55,179 bases of DNA from Ophiothrix spiculata. Its lineage: Eukaryota > Echinodermata > Ophiuroidea > Amphilepidida > Ophiotrichidae. How positions within the stretch are numbered: position 1 is the first letter of the stretch; each line of letters begins with the position of its first letter. The notes beneath the pieces are model-generated. The model was not told the origin of the DNA, made no database searches, and saw only the letters and a program-made list of their open reading frames with translations. Positions 13,067-24,638 of the stretch are shown piece by piece. The DNA lies in the NCBI GenBank assembly GCA_000969725.1, contig JXSR01S019541.1; one strand, written 5' to 3'. The translations under genes were made by a program, and so were the position numbers.

Positions 13067-13494
13067 CACTGTTAAAAATTTCATTAAAGTGCATGTATTC
13101 ATCCAGCCACAAACACCACCTTACACACTCCCACCTACCAACCCGTACACACAACCACATCCATGATCATGCATGCCCACATATAGCAAAATAATCATCG
13201 AAATACATTTACAGACACAAGAAAGAAGTCCGATAGCAGAATTTCCAGACACGTGTCTATTCATTTTGCTGCCAGCCACTTTTTTGTCCCTAAATTAGTT
13301 TTGATGATTATTGTGTTACATGTCGGCAGGGGTGTGGGTGGAGTGTGTGTGTAGGGATTGACAGGCAAAAGTAGGGGTGGGTAGGGATGTGTGTGTGTAG
13401 TGTGTATGTGGGTGAGGGGTTGGATGAATATGTTTACAGTTTACGGAATAGTCTTGAAGCGTCCTTAAATTTACGGTAATTATTTCTAACAGTG
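13067..13494. mobile_element. MITE with CACTGTTA inverted ends and TA duplication
   Basis: The left end is CACTGTTAAAAATTTC and the right end on the minus strand is CACTGTTAGAAATAATTACC, each flanked by TA (13065-13066 and 13495-13496). The subterminal regions also pair: ATTCATCCAGCC on the left against the inverted GGTTGGATGAAT on the right. The middle carries C-rich and GT-rich runs. At 428 bp there is no coding capacity. The class is a TA-inserting DNA transposon derivative; I do not assign the superfamily. Confidence 0.7.
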
Positions 13495-13496
13495 TA

Positions 13497-14334
13497 GAAA
13501 TTATAAGTAGTTTTGGTCAGAATTTCTAATAAATACTGATAATCAACTAACTTGGAGAAATTAGACTGTCATTATCAAAATATCAGTTCAGTATATGTTT
13601 TCTATTTTATCTTTCTAACGTTTCCATAATAAGAACGTAATGATAGTGGCCAGAGCATCTTCTGACACAGAAGCTAGCGCATAATAAATGTCTACGTTTA
13701 AAATTTGTATTATTAGCGAACTGCAACCCGTTTTAAAACTTAACCTCACGAAGAATGTATCATTATATTAATTATATTATATTGTGTTACATTATATTGT
13801 GTTACATTTTATTATATTATATATTCATAATAGACGAGCGGACGCAAGGTAAAAAACGCTTTAGGATTCATACACAAGACATTTCAAAATGCTTGAAATG
13901 TTTGTATTGGACAATGATGTCAACTACCTGAGGTACCTAAATGAGGGACCTCACTTTTAAAAGATTTTGCATTAATTGATTTTAATTAGAAGACTAATTA
14001 ACATCAAATTTGCATAAATATCTGTGTATAAGAAAGCGTGCTTCTAACGGGCATAACTTAAAAACGAAAAAAGTTATTCAACAAAATCTTGTTAATACAA
14101 GTTTTAAATGTACACAAATCAATATGAGCTTTAAAGTGTAAGAAAATATATAATTTTTTTATGTACACAGTAACTTCTCTTTGCTTATTTTATATACTTT
14201 TTGCGTTTTGACCTACTTACGTTTCATTTTAAGCAAAAACAATTGCAGATAACTTTGAGATCATATTCATCAATAAAGTGTTTGCTTCAACCAGTGTAAA
14301 TTTCATTAACATTATCTAGGAAAAATGTGACCTT
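13497..14334. other. AT-rich spacer with a TATAT/GTTACATTATAT short tandem run
   Basis: At 13755-13830 there is a low-complexity stretch of ATTATATT units alternating with GTGTTACATT. The rest is AT-rich sequence with no supported gene. Confidence 0.5.
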
Positions 14335-14765
14335 CCAGCCCGTATGAGCAGTAAATGCAAGAAACTTCATTTTGCGCTACAAGTGAAAATACATGTCAAG
14401 GTCATAATTCGCCGAAATTGATTTTTTGACAGATTCACAATTCTAGTGCTTACTACAAAAAACCAGCAAAGTCTCATTTCAAGAACATGATAGGAAGTGT
14501 GAAATGAATTGGCATATTCTTAAGACGATCAACAGAAAATAAAGGGCTTACTAATCTTTGAACGCGTTTATCTCAGTTATACGATTTACTCCCTGACAAC
14601 CTTTGACGGACCATAACTTGACTTCTGGAAATCGTGTGAAGTTGATTAAGGTGTCATTTTAATTCTTAAAGCATGGTCTTTGCAAAAATTAAAAAAGTGA
14701 AAATGACAAGAGCTGGCATTTACTGCTGGTTTGGGCTAGACGGTCACAAACGACTTACACAGCAA
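14335..14765 (-). repeat. Inverted, diverged copy of part of unit A (1480-1830)
   Basis: Read on the minus strand this segment follows unit A from about 1480 to 1830. Shared pieces include CCCTGACAACCTTTGACGGA (A: CCCTGATAACCTTTGACGGA inverted), the TTCTGGAAATC block, GACAAGAGC and GGTTTGGG. It includes sequence equivalent to A 1613-1830, which is missing from copy B. That shows the loss happened in B rather than a gain in A. Confidence 0.7.
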
Positions 14766-14856
14766 TATCGGTATCGGTATCGTTTTCAACTTCTGTGCTA
14801 TTCTGCGTAATAATTTTCAAGGCGTAAATCAAATCCATTTACTGCACAGAAATTTG

Positions 14857-15119
14857 CCGACTGCGTCGGAACATTTTAGCCGCACAACTTTTCAGCCAGA
14901 AAAATATACAAATAGTTTAATTTGATTATTTTAACACGGTCCTAGCATAAATAACCACAACATAGTAATGTAAAAATTCGTTTTTTGTAACTTTTTTCTT
15001 CTGTGGCTTAGTTGTTTACTTATTTTTTAAAACTAAGGGGTCACAGCCCACAGGTTGCACCACTTTTACAAGGGCCGTACCACTTTCATTTTCCTTCTAA
15101 TTCCGATCCTACGCCCCTA
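14857..15119. mobile_element. hAT-type MITE, older copy
   Basis: Same family and orientation as 43671-43933. Shared internal runs include TTTTCAGCCAGAAAAATA, GGTCCTAGCAT, GGCTTAGTTGTTTAC and the CACAGG...CACCACTTTT block near the right end. The termini have decayed (GTCGGAAC on the left, ACGCCCCTAG on the right) and no target duplication is readable. The approximate length equals that of the younger copy. Confidence 0.7.
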
Positions 15120-15945
15120 GCGGATATGGTTACGTGCGTGCTGAAGTGCGCTCTGCGTGTACGTCTATAGGCGATGTTGTTTTAACTGTATGTTTATTTA
15201 CAATAAATGGCGATATTCTTAATATTATGGGCGCAGGACGAATTAAGTTTGGCACACGGAAAAGATGTACATTATATTGTGTGCATTATCAGTTTCATAA
15301 TTTGCAAAACAGAGCTATTATTGGCCACGCATTTTTATACACATTTTGGCAAATTTGGCACTGGCATTTATATGAATAAGTACCGATCAATTACCGGTTA
15401 TATTTGAATTGGCAGAATCTAATCTACAAATAAAAAAGACCTCGGGATAATAGTTTTTTAGTTATAATGACGTATTCATGTAATATTTCTTGGTAAAAAA
15501 TATGTAAATGTTAACAAATATGCTATGTTAGTGACCACATTGTCTTAAAAACTACTAGGACAAAAAAATTGCAAACACGAAACTTGGGTACTCAAGTTAT
15601 TCCTCTATCAGAATTCATACCAAAAAATAATAAATTCAACACTTCCGAGCCAAAAATGTTTGTTTTATGAATAGAAAACACAAAAGACTGAACAGGTTAC
15701 GTGAGACTCGCCGCTGTACTATGGTACACATACTAGTAGATATACCCAATTATATATATGAAAATAATACTTGCTTAATCTCCTGATAGGTTTTGTCTAG
15801 TTAAATTTTTATACTAAAATGGGTCTTTGATACAATAAAAAACCTGTTCTCCCTGGAAAGTAATATAAAACGCCAAAGATTTTAAAACGTCATTAATTAC
15901 CTAAGTGTAACTACCTCCACATTAATTGTCCAAATGTCCTAAAAG
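15120..15945. other. AT-rich spacer
   Basis: Two overlapping short open frames at 15134-15407 have no recognisable domain, no paralogue in the window and no support as exons. Nothing else recognisable. Confidence 0.4.
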
Positions 15946-15947
15946 TA

Positions 15948-16188
15948 CACTCTTAAAAAGAAAGGATCAAATTGATACCATAAAGTATCAAATATGAGCT
16001 TATCCTTTTTGGGATCAAATTTGATCCTTTTTGGGATCAAATTTGATCCTTTTCGGATCAAATACACTCCTTTTTGATCCAAAAAGGATCAAATTTGATC
16101 CCAAAAAGGATCAAATTTGATCCCAAAAAGGATAAGCTCATATTTGATACTTTATGGGATCAAATTTGATCCTTTCGTTATAAGAGTG
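15948..16188. mobile_element. Near-perfect foldback MITE with CACTCTTA ends
   Basis: The ends are CACTCTTAAAAAG and, inverted, CACTCTTATAACG, both flanked by TA (15946-15947, 16189-16190). The inside is a palindrome built of a repeated motif, GGATCAAATTTGATCC, itself palindromic, separated by CTTTTT/AAAAAG. Arms of 58 bp around the centre match perfectly, and outer parts to the ends match with few differences, so the arms reach about 105-118 bp. The whole 241 bp can form a single hairpin. It belongs with 53459-53685 by terminal sequence. Confidence 0.8.
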
Positions 16189-16379
16189 TAGGAGTTCATT
16201 AAACCAACGAGCTTCTACAAGGATCATACTTTTTTTTTATCCTATAACAAAAATCGTTTAACAAATCTGAAATTCAAAGATTATTAAAGTGTATGACGAA
16301 TTGATAGAATTATTGTATGTACCGGTTACGTCGACGACGATCTTTACAAAGATAATTAAATATTATGCTCTTTAGTATT

Positions 16380-16610
16380 CCTTAAGCATATCTCCATGAT
16401 CACTTATGATACTATATCGAGACGAATAGCCTAAAGGGTTCCCTATTACTGGTTTAGCAAAACAATGCACTGATCTTATAAAAATAAGAGAAGAATTATT
16501 CTAGTAGTGCCCGGAAGGCCCATACATTCTAACGTCATCGCTGGATAAGTTATGTCAGTGTCTTACACTGTTCATTTAGCTAATCATCGTAGGCACTTCA
16601 GATGATTTCT
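16380..16610 (+). repeat. Fragment of the second duplicated unit (H-like)
   Basis: Aligns with 51420-51615: GGAAGGCCCA, then ACGTCATCGCTGG against ACGTCATTGCTGG, then GTCAGTGTCTT and TTAGCTAATCAT against TTAGCTACTCAT. The last part also aligns with the starts of copies E (about 27595) and F (about 46145). It lies downstream of unit B, as E lies downstream of C. Confidence 0.6.
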
Positions 16611-16924
16611 TCAATGGTGGCCGCATTGTTTTTAATGATCGCATACTGAAACTACTGATCTATAGAATCGTTTTAACCGTTTGAATTTTCCAAAACACCA
16701 CTTTTGTTGCAGACGTATTAAGGTTTTTGTTATCGTTGTTTGAAGTAAATCAGGAGAACGCAAGTCAAGGTCCTTTGTTTTTAGTTTGTATAATTTCAAC
16801 CAGACAGGCCGTTTGAGCAAATGTTGACCACACCATAGACATACAAAATGAAGTTGGACATGTTCATTCTCTTTGCTGGCAAGTCACAATAATCTGCACA
16901 AGGACACATTCGACCACTAAGCAA

Positions 16925-17530
16925 ATAGAAAGGTTAATGGCGCGTCACGGTTAGGGACAATAGAATACGGATAAAGGACACATGCCTTATTCCGTGTTCT
17001 ATTGTCCCCTTTTGTCACTCGCCACACAGGCAATAAACCTATGTTTTGCTTAATAGTGGCCGTATCAGTGATATAGTGTACGGCAGATGCTCCCTGTGTT
17101 TGACGCGTGACAGTTAGGCATTGTATCCATTGGCTGTACCCATATTCCGTGTGCACTTGTCTCGTTTTCTATTGTTAGTAATTGTGCGGCGCAACACAGA
17201 CAATAAACTTCTTTCTGCTTAGAGATCATATCAGTGGCCTGTGTACGGCAGATATTCCAATTACCTGGTGCTCACCAAGTATGAACATGTTGATTGTTGA
17301 TGCTGCCAGGTCATAGGAATCATCTGCCGTACGTAGGCCACTGATATGATCACTAAGCAGAACGAAGTTTATTGTCTGTGTTGCGCCGCACAATTAGGCC
17401 TACTAACAATAGAAAACGAGACAAGTGCACACGGAATATAGGTACAGCCAATGGATACAAGGCCTTAGGAACAATAGAACATGGAACAAGGGCACATGCC
17501 ACATGGGAACAGCCTATGTATGCAAAGCCT
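16925..17530. mobile_element. Composite foldback element with long inverted arms
   Basis: Arms 17116-17258 and 17316-17466 are inverted copies of each other (for example AATAAACTTCTTTCTGCTTA against AATAAACTTCGTTCTGCTTA read inverted), with a loop of about 57 bp. Segment 16925-17115 is a diverged direct relative of the left arm, and 17467-17530 continues the right arm. Within it, 16955-16977 and 16985-17007 form a further hairpin around GGACAATAGAA. No coding capacity. The class is unassigned; the nested structure suggests repeated rearrangement of one parent element. Confidence 0.65.
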
Positions 17531-17581
17531 TAGATCCCATATCGGACATGATGTGATTTAACTAGTCTTCCTGAGCCTATT

Positions 17582-17623
17582 ACCCACCCCCCCCCCTCCC
17601 CACACCTCCCCCCCTCCCCGGTC
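17582..17623. repeat. C-rich homopyrimidine tract
   Basis: Runs of up to ten C separated by T or A. A low-complexity, G-quadruplex-capable sequence on the minus strand. Confidence 0.7.
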
Positions 17624-17629
17624 GGTCAA

Positions 17630-17945
17630 CAATCACAACACATTCTGTAAGTTTCAAGATGATATCATACAGATATTTTTCAAAATGGCGATTTAAAAAC
17701 TTTCGAGGTGGCAACAACCCCTCTACCATCGAACTTTGACGGCTTACCATAACCCCACCATTTTTTTAAAAATCAAAATGCCAGCAAAGGATGTGAAGAG
17801 TTACCTAAGTTACATAAATGCTCAGAATGCTCAGGGTCGCTTTCTATTGCGTTTCGGTGCAATAGGTGATCATCCGTTACGGGATCCCCCCCCCCCCTTA
17901 GGGAGACGAGGGTTAACAGTGATTGATATATTTAAAAGTACCTAA
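17630..17945. repeat. Dispersed repeat related to 41830-41905 and 50740-50945
   Basis: On the minus strand, 17675-17740 matches 41835-41900 (GGGGTTGTTGCCACCT, then CGCCATTTTGAAAAATAT). On the plus strand, 17735-17815 matches the minus strand of 50820-50945 (ACTTTGACGG, then GCAAAGGATGT and GAGTTACCTAA-like text). Three partial copies in two orientations mark a mobile-element-derived family. The frame at 17736-17945 reflects this repeat and is not supported as a gene. A run of nine C is at 17887-17896. Confidence 0.55.
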
Positions 17946-19989
17946 TCCAGAATTCTGTATTTTTGGCATTTGTTTAGCCGAAATGTTTATGTACCTTTAA
18001 CTACTCCATTTGGTTTATGTTTTATTAATAGATAAATGGAAATTGGGACGTGGAAACATTTCTGGTATATGACCACTATATGGGTGTTTGTTGAAAAGAT
18101 ATTTACTCAAAGTAGAAACGAGAACACTTGTGTCTCTTTACTTGAACTTTATTTCCACTCGCTCGCAGCATCAAAAGCAAATCTATTTCTGTTGATTTTG
18201 CTAATACTTTTTATAAGGTTATCTACCAACAACTGTCAGGGACAATTCAATTATTTTTGTACATAACACTACGTGAATAAAAAAAAAGGGCCTGACCTTG
18301 ACCTTTATAAATGGAACGATTCAGTATACGGATACACAGACATAAGCGGATAAATGTAGAAAAATAATAGAAATTGGCTCATAAATAAGCCAGATATGAC
18401 CAATTTTGTAACTAAGTCTCCTTTTCCTCCATTCCAATGGGATTGACACAGTTAAGAAAGATACCGTATTACATCACGATATTTACGGGCTATGGCATTA
18501 TGTTCAAAGTAAAGAAATGAGAGTTTCGTCGCCATCATCAATGTAACTTATTTATTGTGGACCTGGCATTGTAAGTTAAACAATATGTTAAAACCATGAT
18601 CCGCAGATGAAATAATCAAGAAAAGAAAACTTTGAGTTGACAAAGACATCATGATATTGTATATTTTCATGAACATAAAAAAACGAAGCAAATTTCAAGA
18701 TAGGGGTTGCGCATGTTTTGGTGGAAACAAAATCAAATTGGTCAAGTCTTTTTTAAAATAATTATCAAAAACTGGTAAAATGATGGCACTGTTTAAATTT
18801 TGTTTTGGCCCTTAAAAACGAAACGAAACAGCATTCTATTTTTGTTTTCAATTTCAGCAATGCAATTGTTATTATCATTTGCTGTTATGAGCCAAATTTC
18901 ATTGAAAAATTCTTTTTGGAAAGCAGATTTCAAATGTTTGGCGGGAAATGTTCCGAGAAAAAAAAAATCACACAAATTAGATATTTGGCCGCCATTGTTA
19001 AACGAAATGTCAGATTTTTGAATTTTTGTTTCATATGAATTATATTAAATTGACGTATCACTGAGTACAGTTTTAAAGGAGAATAATGTGGAGAACATTG
19101 TTTTTAAGCTATCAAAATCCAGGGGCAAATAGACCCCCTGTGCCACAACGAGATTCTGAAATGCCTTATGCACTTAAGTGTTAAATCTGCTATATCAAAG
19201 CAACAAGATATCTATGATTTAGTGCTTTCATCAATGTCAAGGTCATCTGTAATTTGAGTACATTTTTTATTTTGATTCACGTAGTATATTATTAAGAAAT
19301 TTTTATAAATGTAAGAGGGGGATCGATTTTGATACTGAGAGCCAGAAAGAATTTTTATTTGGTAAAAGTAAAAACAATATTTTGAATAGCTTGAGGTGAG
19401 AGGAACTGGTTGGCGTCCGTAAACTACAGATTAAAAAGACGGCGATCTTCAGCCGGACTATGAGTCTGACGATACTTAATTGCAACAAAATGCTAGTGCC
19501 GGTTGCAACATTGTTGCGCCTTGATTTATCTCCTGGCATTGGTTGTCAAGATTGTGCACTGATATCTGAAATGACCATCATTACTTAGTCTGCATCATTG
19601 AATCTTCTTCAGTATCTATGCATAATGTGAACCCGTTTAATATTTTGAATGCAGCGTTTATCAATGCGCAATCAATAATATAGCTCACGTTGAAGCAAAT
19701 TTGTTCGACATCAACATTGGGTACCTTTACTTAAACGGCTGTAACTTTTGAATGCAATAGTCACTTTCAGAAAACTAAAAGTCTCATGAAAGCTGATTAA
19801 ATGTGCTATTTATCAAATATAATTAAAGTTGATAAACGTAAAAAGATTTCCTGTAAAAATTCCTCCGTTGATTTATTTTGACTCACCCTGTATGTGCATA
19901 TGCGAATAATGGTATAGAGCGAGGAAAAAACATAATTAGAGCTGTACACCAAATATAGTATACATGAATGCGCCAAATTATTCTACATG
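17946..19989. other. Spacer with a repeat shared with the D flank (18800-19030)
   Basis: Segment 18880-19015 resembles 33760-33870 (GAGCCAAATTTC, TTGAAAAATTCTTT, ATTTGGCCGCCATT), which directly precedes unit D. A mariner-like terminus (TGACTCACCCTGTA) sits at 19877-19890, and a CTGTAACTTTTGAATGCAAT-like stretch lies upstream. No partner terminus was identified. Short frames here are unsupported. Confidence 0.45.
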
Positions 19990-21284
19990 ATATTTCCAAT
20001 TGCTATTGACAATGCTAAAGCTGGAGGTAAAAACTTAATATTCAGATATTCCCAGGTGAGTCTACATCTTTATAGCTTATTGGTAGTTGCAATTTCCTGT
20101 CAGGAACTTGACAGGAAGATGATCTATTCCTGTTTCAGAGCAATAATGAAGCAGAGACAATGTCGTGTCCATGTCATAGTAAGTTAGGATATTCCACTCT
20201 ATTACTTAATGGTAATGTCTTTAGGCAGACATAAAAATCACAAGTGATATAAATCGATTAAAAAGGTAAAAATCCCATCCCGAAAAGTGACGAGGGATGT
20301 CAGCTTACTGCTTTATAATGATGCCATTGAAGGTCTGACACTTTCAGTGTGCCTTACACTAAGCAGTGGGTGCATCATATTTTCACAGTAAGTGTTCAGT
20401 CTATAAAAATCATATTAATGAGATGAATGATAGATCAACAAAATTAAATCATCTTAGCATTGACCAAATTTTCTTTAGTGTAAAAGTAAATAAACATGTT
20501 ATAAACATGCTTTAATTAAGTTAGATATCCTCCTTGCTGTTAGATCTAAATAAAGATCTGGTCATATTGTAGCGATAATGATATAAAGCCCGGTCATACT
20601 GCTGCAATGATAATAAAGCTCAACTTACACACAAACGTATCCTTTTTCCTTTTCTTTAAGAGTAATTAGAAAAACAATACACTCAATTACGGAGCAATAC
20701 ACAATGAGTATGTACATTTATTGCGCTTTTATGTTGCAATCTTATTTTTCTTTAAGCTCGTCGAGAATTGACAAGCAATTTTCTTTAATGGCCAATCAAA
20801 CGCCTCTGGGGGCTGATGAAGCAAATAATACCAAACTGTCCAATTTCTTGATACATGGACGTAGAAGGTGACATTGTATGTTTATTGTCTGACATGAACG
20901 ACCATATTATGCACTCTATTTCATATAAAAAAAATCTTTGAACACCTTTTAAGCGGTTTCTCATAGATGCAAAGTCTCCATTGAGTATATAGTATACCGT
21001 ATGGTAGATACATTTGTGATGATTACGAATCTGAAATAAAAAAAAAAACCATATAGTTCACTGTTCTCATTTTTGAGACACATGCAGACATTTCAAAAAG
21101 TACATATTTTCCCAAAAATATCACCCGATTTGCGACACAAAGTACAGCGAAAGCTAAAACAAAGTCGATCATTATGTGCTTGTAAAATAGTAAATGCTCC
21201 ATTGATTTCTTTTTTAATTCTTACATATGTTAAAAAGTGTTTGCGTACTTCAAAATACCAAAATAAAACAAATAGGGTCACCGA

Positions 21285-21911
21285 CATAGGTGGACTGGCA
21301 ACAGTGGCGTTTTGGCGATCGCCACACGGGCCGCTTGGTTTTGGGCCGCTCAGGGCCGGTTACTCACAAAGAAGAAAGAGGAAAGAAAACAAAGAAAAGA
21401 AAGGGGAAAAGGAGGAAAGGCGAAGAAAGAAAAAAAAAGAGAAGAGAAGAAAAGAAAGCGAAGAAGACTTGAGACCGATATGGGTCGGGTATTCCGTAAT
21501 CAGGCTTTAAATATGAGTTGTGCATATTTCTATGATTTTGCTTCAAAAAATAGTCACTAACTCCGTGTTCTTTGACCCCTAAATTTGCATTTTCCGCCTG
21601 GACCCCCACCAGGGGCGTTGCCCCCTGGACCTCTCACCGGGGCCGTAAGGCGGGCCCCTGGACCCCACCCTTTACACGCTACGCTCGCTTCGCTGCCATG
21701 GTCGAAAGGGCCGCTTTAATATTTTTTGCCACGGCCGGTGTCATGAATGCTACAGTCCTACCCATTTATTGTTTGGTACCTATATATTTGTATAGTATGT
21801 ACATTGTACGTGCATCGATCACAAATCAAGGTCACGGCTTACTCCGTTGAAGTCAATGGAGGGGGGACAATAAAATGGATAGGACCGGTTTGACAACCCA
21901 GTCCGCCCCTG
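21285..21911. mobile_element. hAT-type non-autonomous element, 8-bp duplication GTCACCGA
   Basis: GTCACCGA flanks both ends (21277-21284, 21912-21919), and the site is uninterrupted in unit D (AGGGTCACCGAGTAA near 35287). The termini are CATAGGTGGACTGGCAAC and, inverted, CAGGGGCGGACTGGGTTG. An 8-bp duplication and CAGGGGCG-type end fit hAT. The 627 bp contain a purine tract and a GC-rich block (21590-21720) but no transposase; the long frames here follow simple sequence and repeat in all units. Confidence 0.75.
21364..21470. repeat. Homopurine (A/G) tract, unit 1
   Basis: Nearly pure A and G for about 100 bases, rich in AAAG, GAAA and GGAAA. It explains the lysine/arginine/glutamate-rich frames seen here. 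The counterpart is 22271-22375. Confidence 0.8.
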
Positions 21912-22270
21912 GTCACCGAGTAAAAGTAGGAACAAGTAAGTTAAAAAAACATATAGGTCACTGTTCTCATTTTTGAGACACATGCAGACATTTCAAAAAG
22001 TACATTTTTTCCCCAAAAATATCACCCGATTTGCGACACAAAGTACAGCGAAAGCTAAAGCAAAGTCGATCATTATGTGCTTTTAAAATAGTAAATGCTC
22101 CATTGATTTCTTTTTTAATTCTTACATATGTTAAAAAGTGTTTGCGTACTTCAAAATACCGAAATAAAACAAATAGGGTCACCGAAATAGGTGGACTGGC
22201 AACAGTGGCGTTTTGGCGATCGCCACATGGGCCGCTTGGTTTTGGGCCGCTCAGGGCCGGTTACTCACAA

Positions 22271-22375
22271 AGAAGAAAGAGGAAAGAAAAAAAAAGAAAA
22301 AAAAAGGGAAAAAGGAGGAAAGGAGGAGAAAGAAAAAAAATACAAAAAAAAAGAGAAGAGAAGAAAAGAAAGCGA
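22271..22375. repeat. Homopurine (A/G) tract, unit 2
   Basis: Second copy of the tract at 21364-21470, differing by several A-run length changes. Confidence 0.8.
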
Positions 22376-22632
22376 AGAAGACTTGAGACCGATATGGGTC
22401 GGTTATTCCGTAATCAGGCTTTAAATATGAGTTGTGCATATTTCTATGATTTTGCTTCAAAAAATACTCACTAAATCCGTGTTCTTTGACCCCTAAATTT
22501 CCATTTTCCGCCTGGACCCCCACCAGGGGCGTTGTCCCCTGGACCTCTCACCGGTGCCCTAAGGCGGGCCCCTGGACCCCACCCTTTACACGCTACGCTC
22601 GCTTCGCTGCCATGGTCGAAAGGGCCGCTTTA

Positions 22633-22682
22633 NNNNNNNNNNNNNNNNNNNNNNNNNNNNNNNNNNNNNNNNNNNNNNNNNN
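22633..22682. other. Assembly gap (50 N)
   Basis: Fifty N. The roughly 95 bases before the gap (from CCTGGACCTCTCACCGG at 22538) occur again immediately after it (from 22683). The gap therefore lies within a repeat and probably joins overlapping copies. Confidence 0.95.
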
Positions 22683-24638
22683 CCTGGACCTCTCACCGGT
22701 GCCCTAAGGCGGGCCCCTGGACCCCACCCTTTACACGCTACGCTCGCTTCGCTGCCATGGTCGAAAGGGCCGCTTTAATATTTTTTGCCACAGCCGGTGT
22801 CATGAATGTTACAATCCTACCGATTTATTGTCCGGGTACCTACAGTATATATTTGTATAGTATGTACTTTGAACGTGTATCGATCACACATCAAGGTCAC
22901 GGTTTACTCCGTTGAAGTCAGTTATTCCGTAATCAGGCTTTAAATATGAGTTGTGCATATTTCTATGATTTTGCTTCAAAAAATACTCACTAAATCCGTG
23001 TTCTTTGACCCCTAAATTTCCATTTTCCGCCTGGACCCCCACCAGGGGCGTTGTCCCCTGGACCTCTCACCGGTGCCCTAAGGCGGGCCCCTGGACCCCA
23101 CCCTTTACACGCTACGCTCGCTTCGCTGCCATGGTCGAAAGGGCCGCTTTATTATTTTTTGCCACAGCCGGTGTCATGAATGTTACAATCCTACCGATTT
23201 ATTGTCCAGGTACCTACAGTATATATTTGTATAGTATGTACTTTGTATGTGTATCGATCACACATCAAGGTCACGGTTTACTCCGTTGAAGTCAGTGGAG
23301 GGGGGACAATAAACTGGATAGGACTTGTTTGACAACCCAGTCCGCCCCTGGTCACCGAGTAAAAGTAGGAACAAGTAAGTTAAAATTGATGACTTTAAAT
23401 AAGAACAAAATTAATGCCAAAACAGGAAGTGAAATTGTTCTCGAGATATCCAAAAACGTGAAAGGTCATAAAAAGGGTCACTTGTTTGGGTCTAAGGGAG
23501 TCGAAAATATCAAACTGTCTGATTTTGATCAAACTGGTCTCAAAATGTTCCTCTTGAAAAAGGTCATAAAAAGGGTCACGTGTTTGGATCTAAGGGAGTC
23601 GAAAATTTCAAACTGTCTGATTTTGATCAAACTGGTCTCAAAATGTTCCTCTTGAAAAAGTCGTACACAAAGTAATAGGTTACAATGTCTCATATCAGTT
23701 GTTGCTATGGTATTATCCAAAAATATCCTTGTTGTATGTGCCTGTACCCTAATTTTTACACTGGGCTTTAAAAAAGTCATTGCAAACTATTACTTCGTGG
23801 AGGTATTTTGCGAGATAAATAATTTGATACCTTTTTGAACCAAATATGACACGTTTGACACATTTGAATAGGTTCAAACACGTGATTCCTATCGTGACCT
23901 TTCTCGTTTTTGGATATATCTCAAAGAACCATATATCGGAGATAGATAAAACTAAACTTTTTCTGTTTTTCCCTATGATGAGAGGAACTGTTGCAATGGT
24001 TACAAACAAGATTTGACACATTTTGAAATTTGACCTCCTGTTTTGATGGCCATTTTGTTTTATGATACTTATCACTTTGACTACCTTCGAATGAATTATT
24101 TACAATAAACATGTATCTATCTGTCAATGCTGAAATTAATCTATATCCGAAAGGATCATTTTATAGGAACTTTTTGCTATCATGTAAACACAAATTTTCT
24201 AATTTATTAAGTAAACGTAGAACGTCGAATTTATAATTTTTCATATTCAGCCAAGTCGGTTTTTAACAAATGTCATACCGATTTAAAGATAGGTATTCCG
24301 ATCTGGTGAAATTTATTTTCCACATTTGACTAAAGGGCCGTCACCTATATAAAGCAATCTTAAAGTTTCATACGCATACCTTGAGCTAAATTAATGTAAC
24401 AGATAAAAAGTGTCTGAGGAAGACCCATAAAAATATAATGGATATTTATTTTTAACATAATTTTCAAATATTTTGACAATATCTGTTCAGCATAGCCCTT
24501 GTTCCCGGTTCTCAATATTGTTATATCATGTGAGTGCAACAAATTGGAACTCCACCTTAAATACCAGAAATGATGTAACACTGTACAGCAATCTCTTTAC
24601 TGTTAATTAGTTTCAGAAAGGCATAAGATAAATTCATA

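Larger units (their letters stand above)
21043..23353 (+). repeat. Tandem duplication (period 900 bp) with a partial third copy
   Basis: CTGTTCTCATTTTTGAGACA begins at 21061 and again at 21961. Unit 1 consists of flank, the hAT-type element 21285-21911, and flank. Unit 2 repeats this from about 21945. After CCGTTGAAGTCA at 22919 the sequence jumps back to GTTATTCCGTAATCAGG (as at 22401), giving a partial third copy that runs to 23353. The duplication followed the element insertion, because each unit carries it at the same site. The single-copy state is seen in unit D at 35083-35310. Confidence 0.85.

Noticed and set aside
13755-13830. CRISPR-like or satellite array
   Set aside because: Short AT-rich low-complexity text with no regular spacers, in a eukaryotic genome.
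19877-19890. Complete mariner-like element ending at TGACTCACCCTGTA
   Set aside because: Only one terminus is visible; no matching inverted end was found upstream.
21073-22474. 145-147 codon frames with lysine/arginine/glutamate-rich ends
   Set aside because: They run through an hAT-type element and its homopurine tract and are repeated because the DNA is tandemly duplicated.
22486-23289. Three similar frames starting MTPKFPFSAWTPTRG
   Set aside because: They are repeated only as part of the duplicated element; one contains the N-gap. No known domain.
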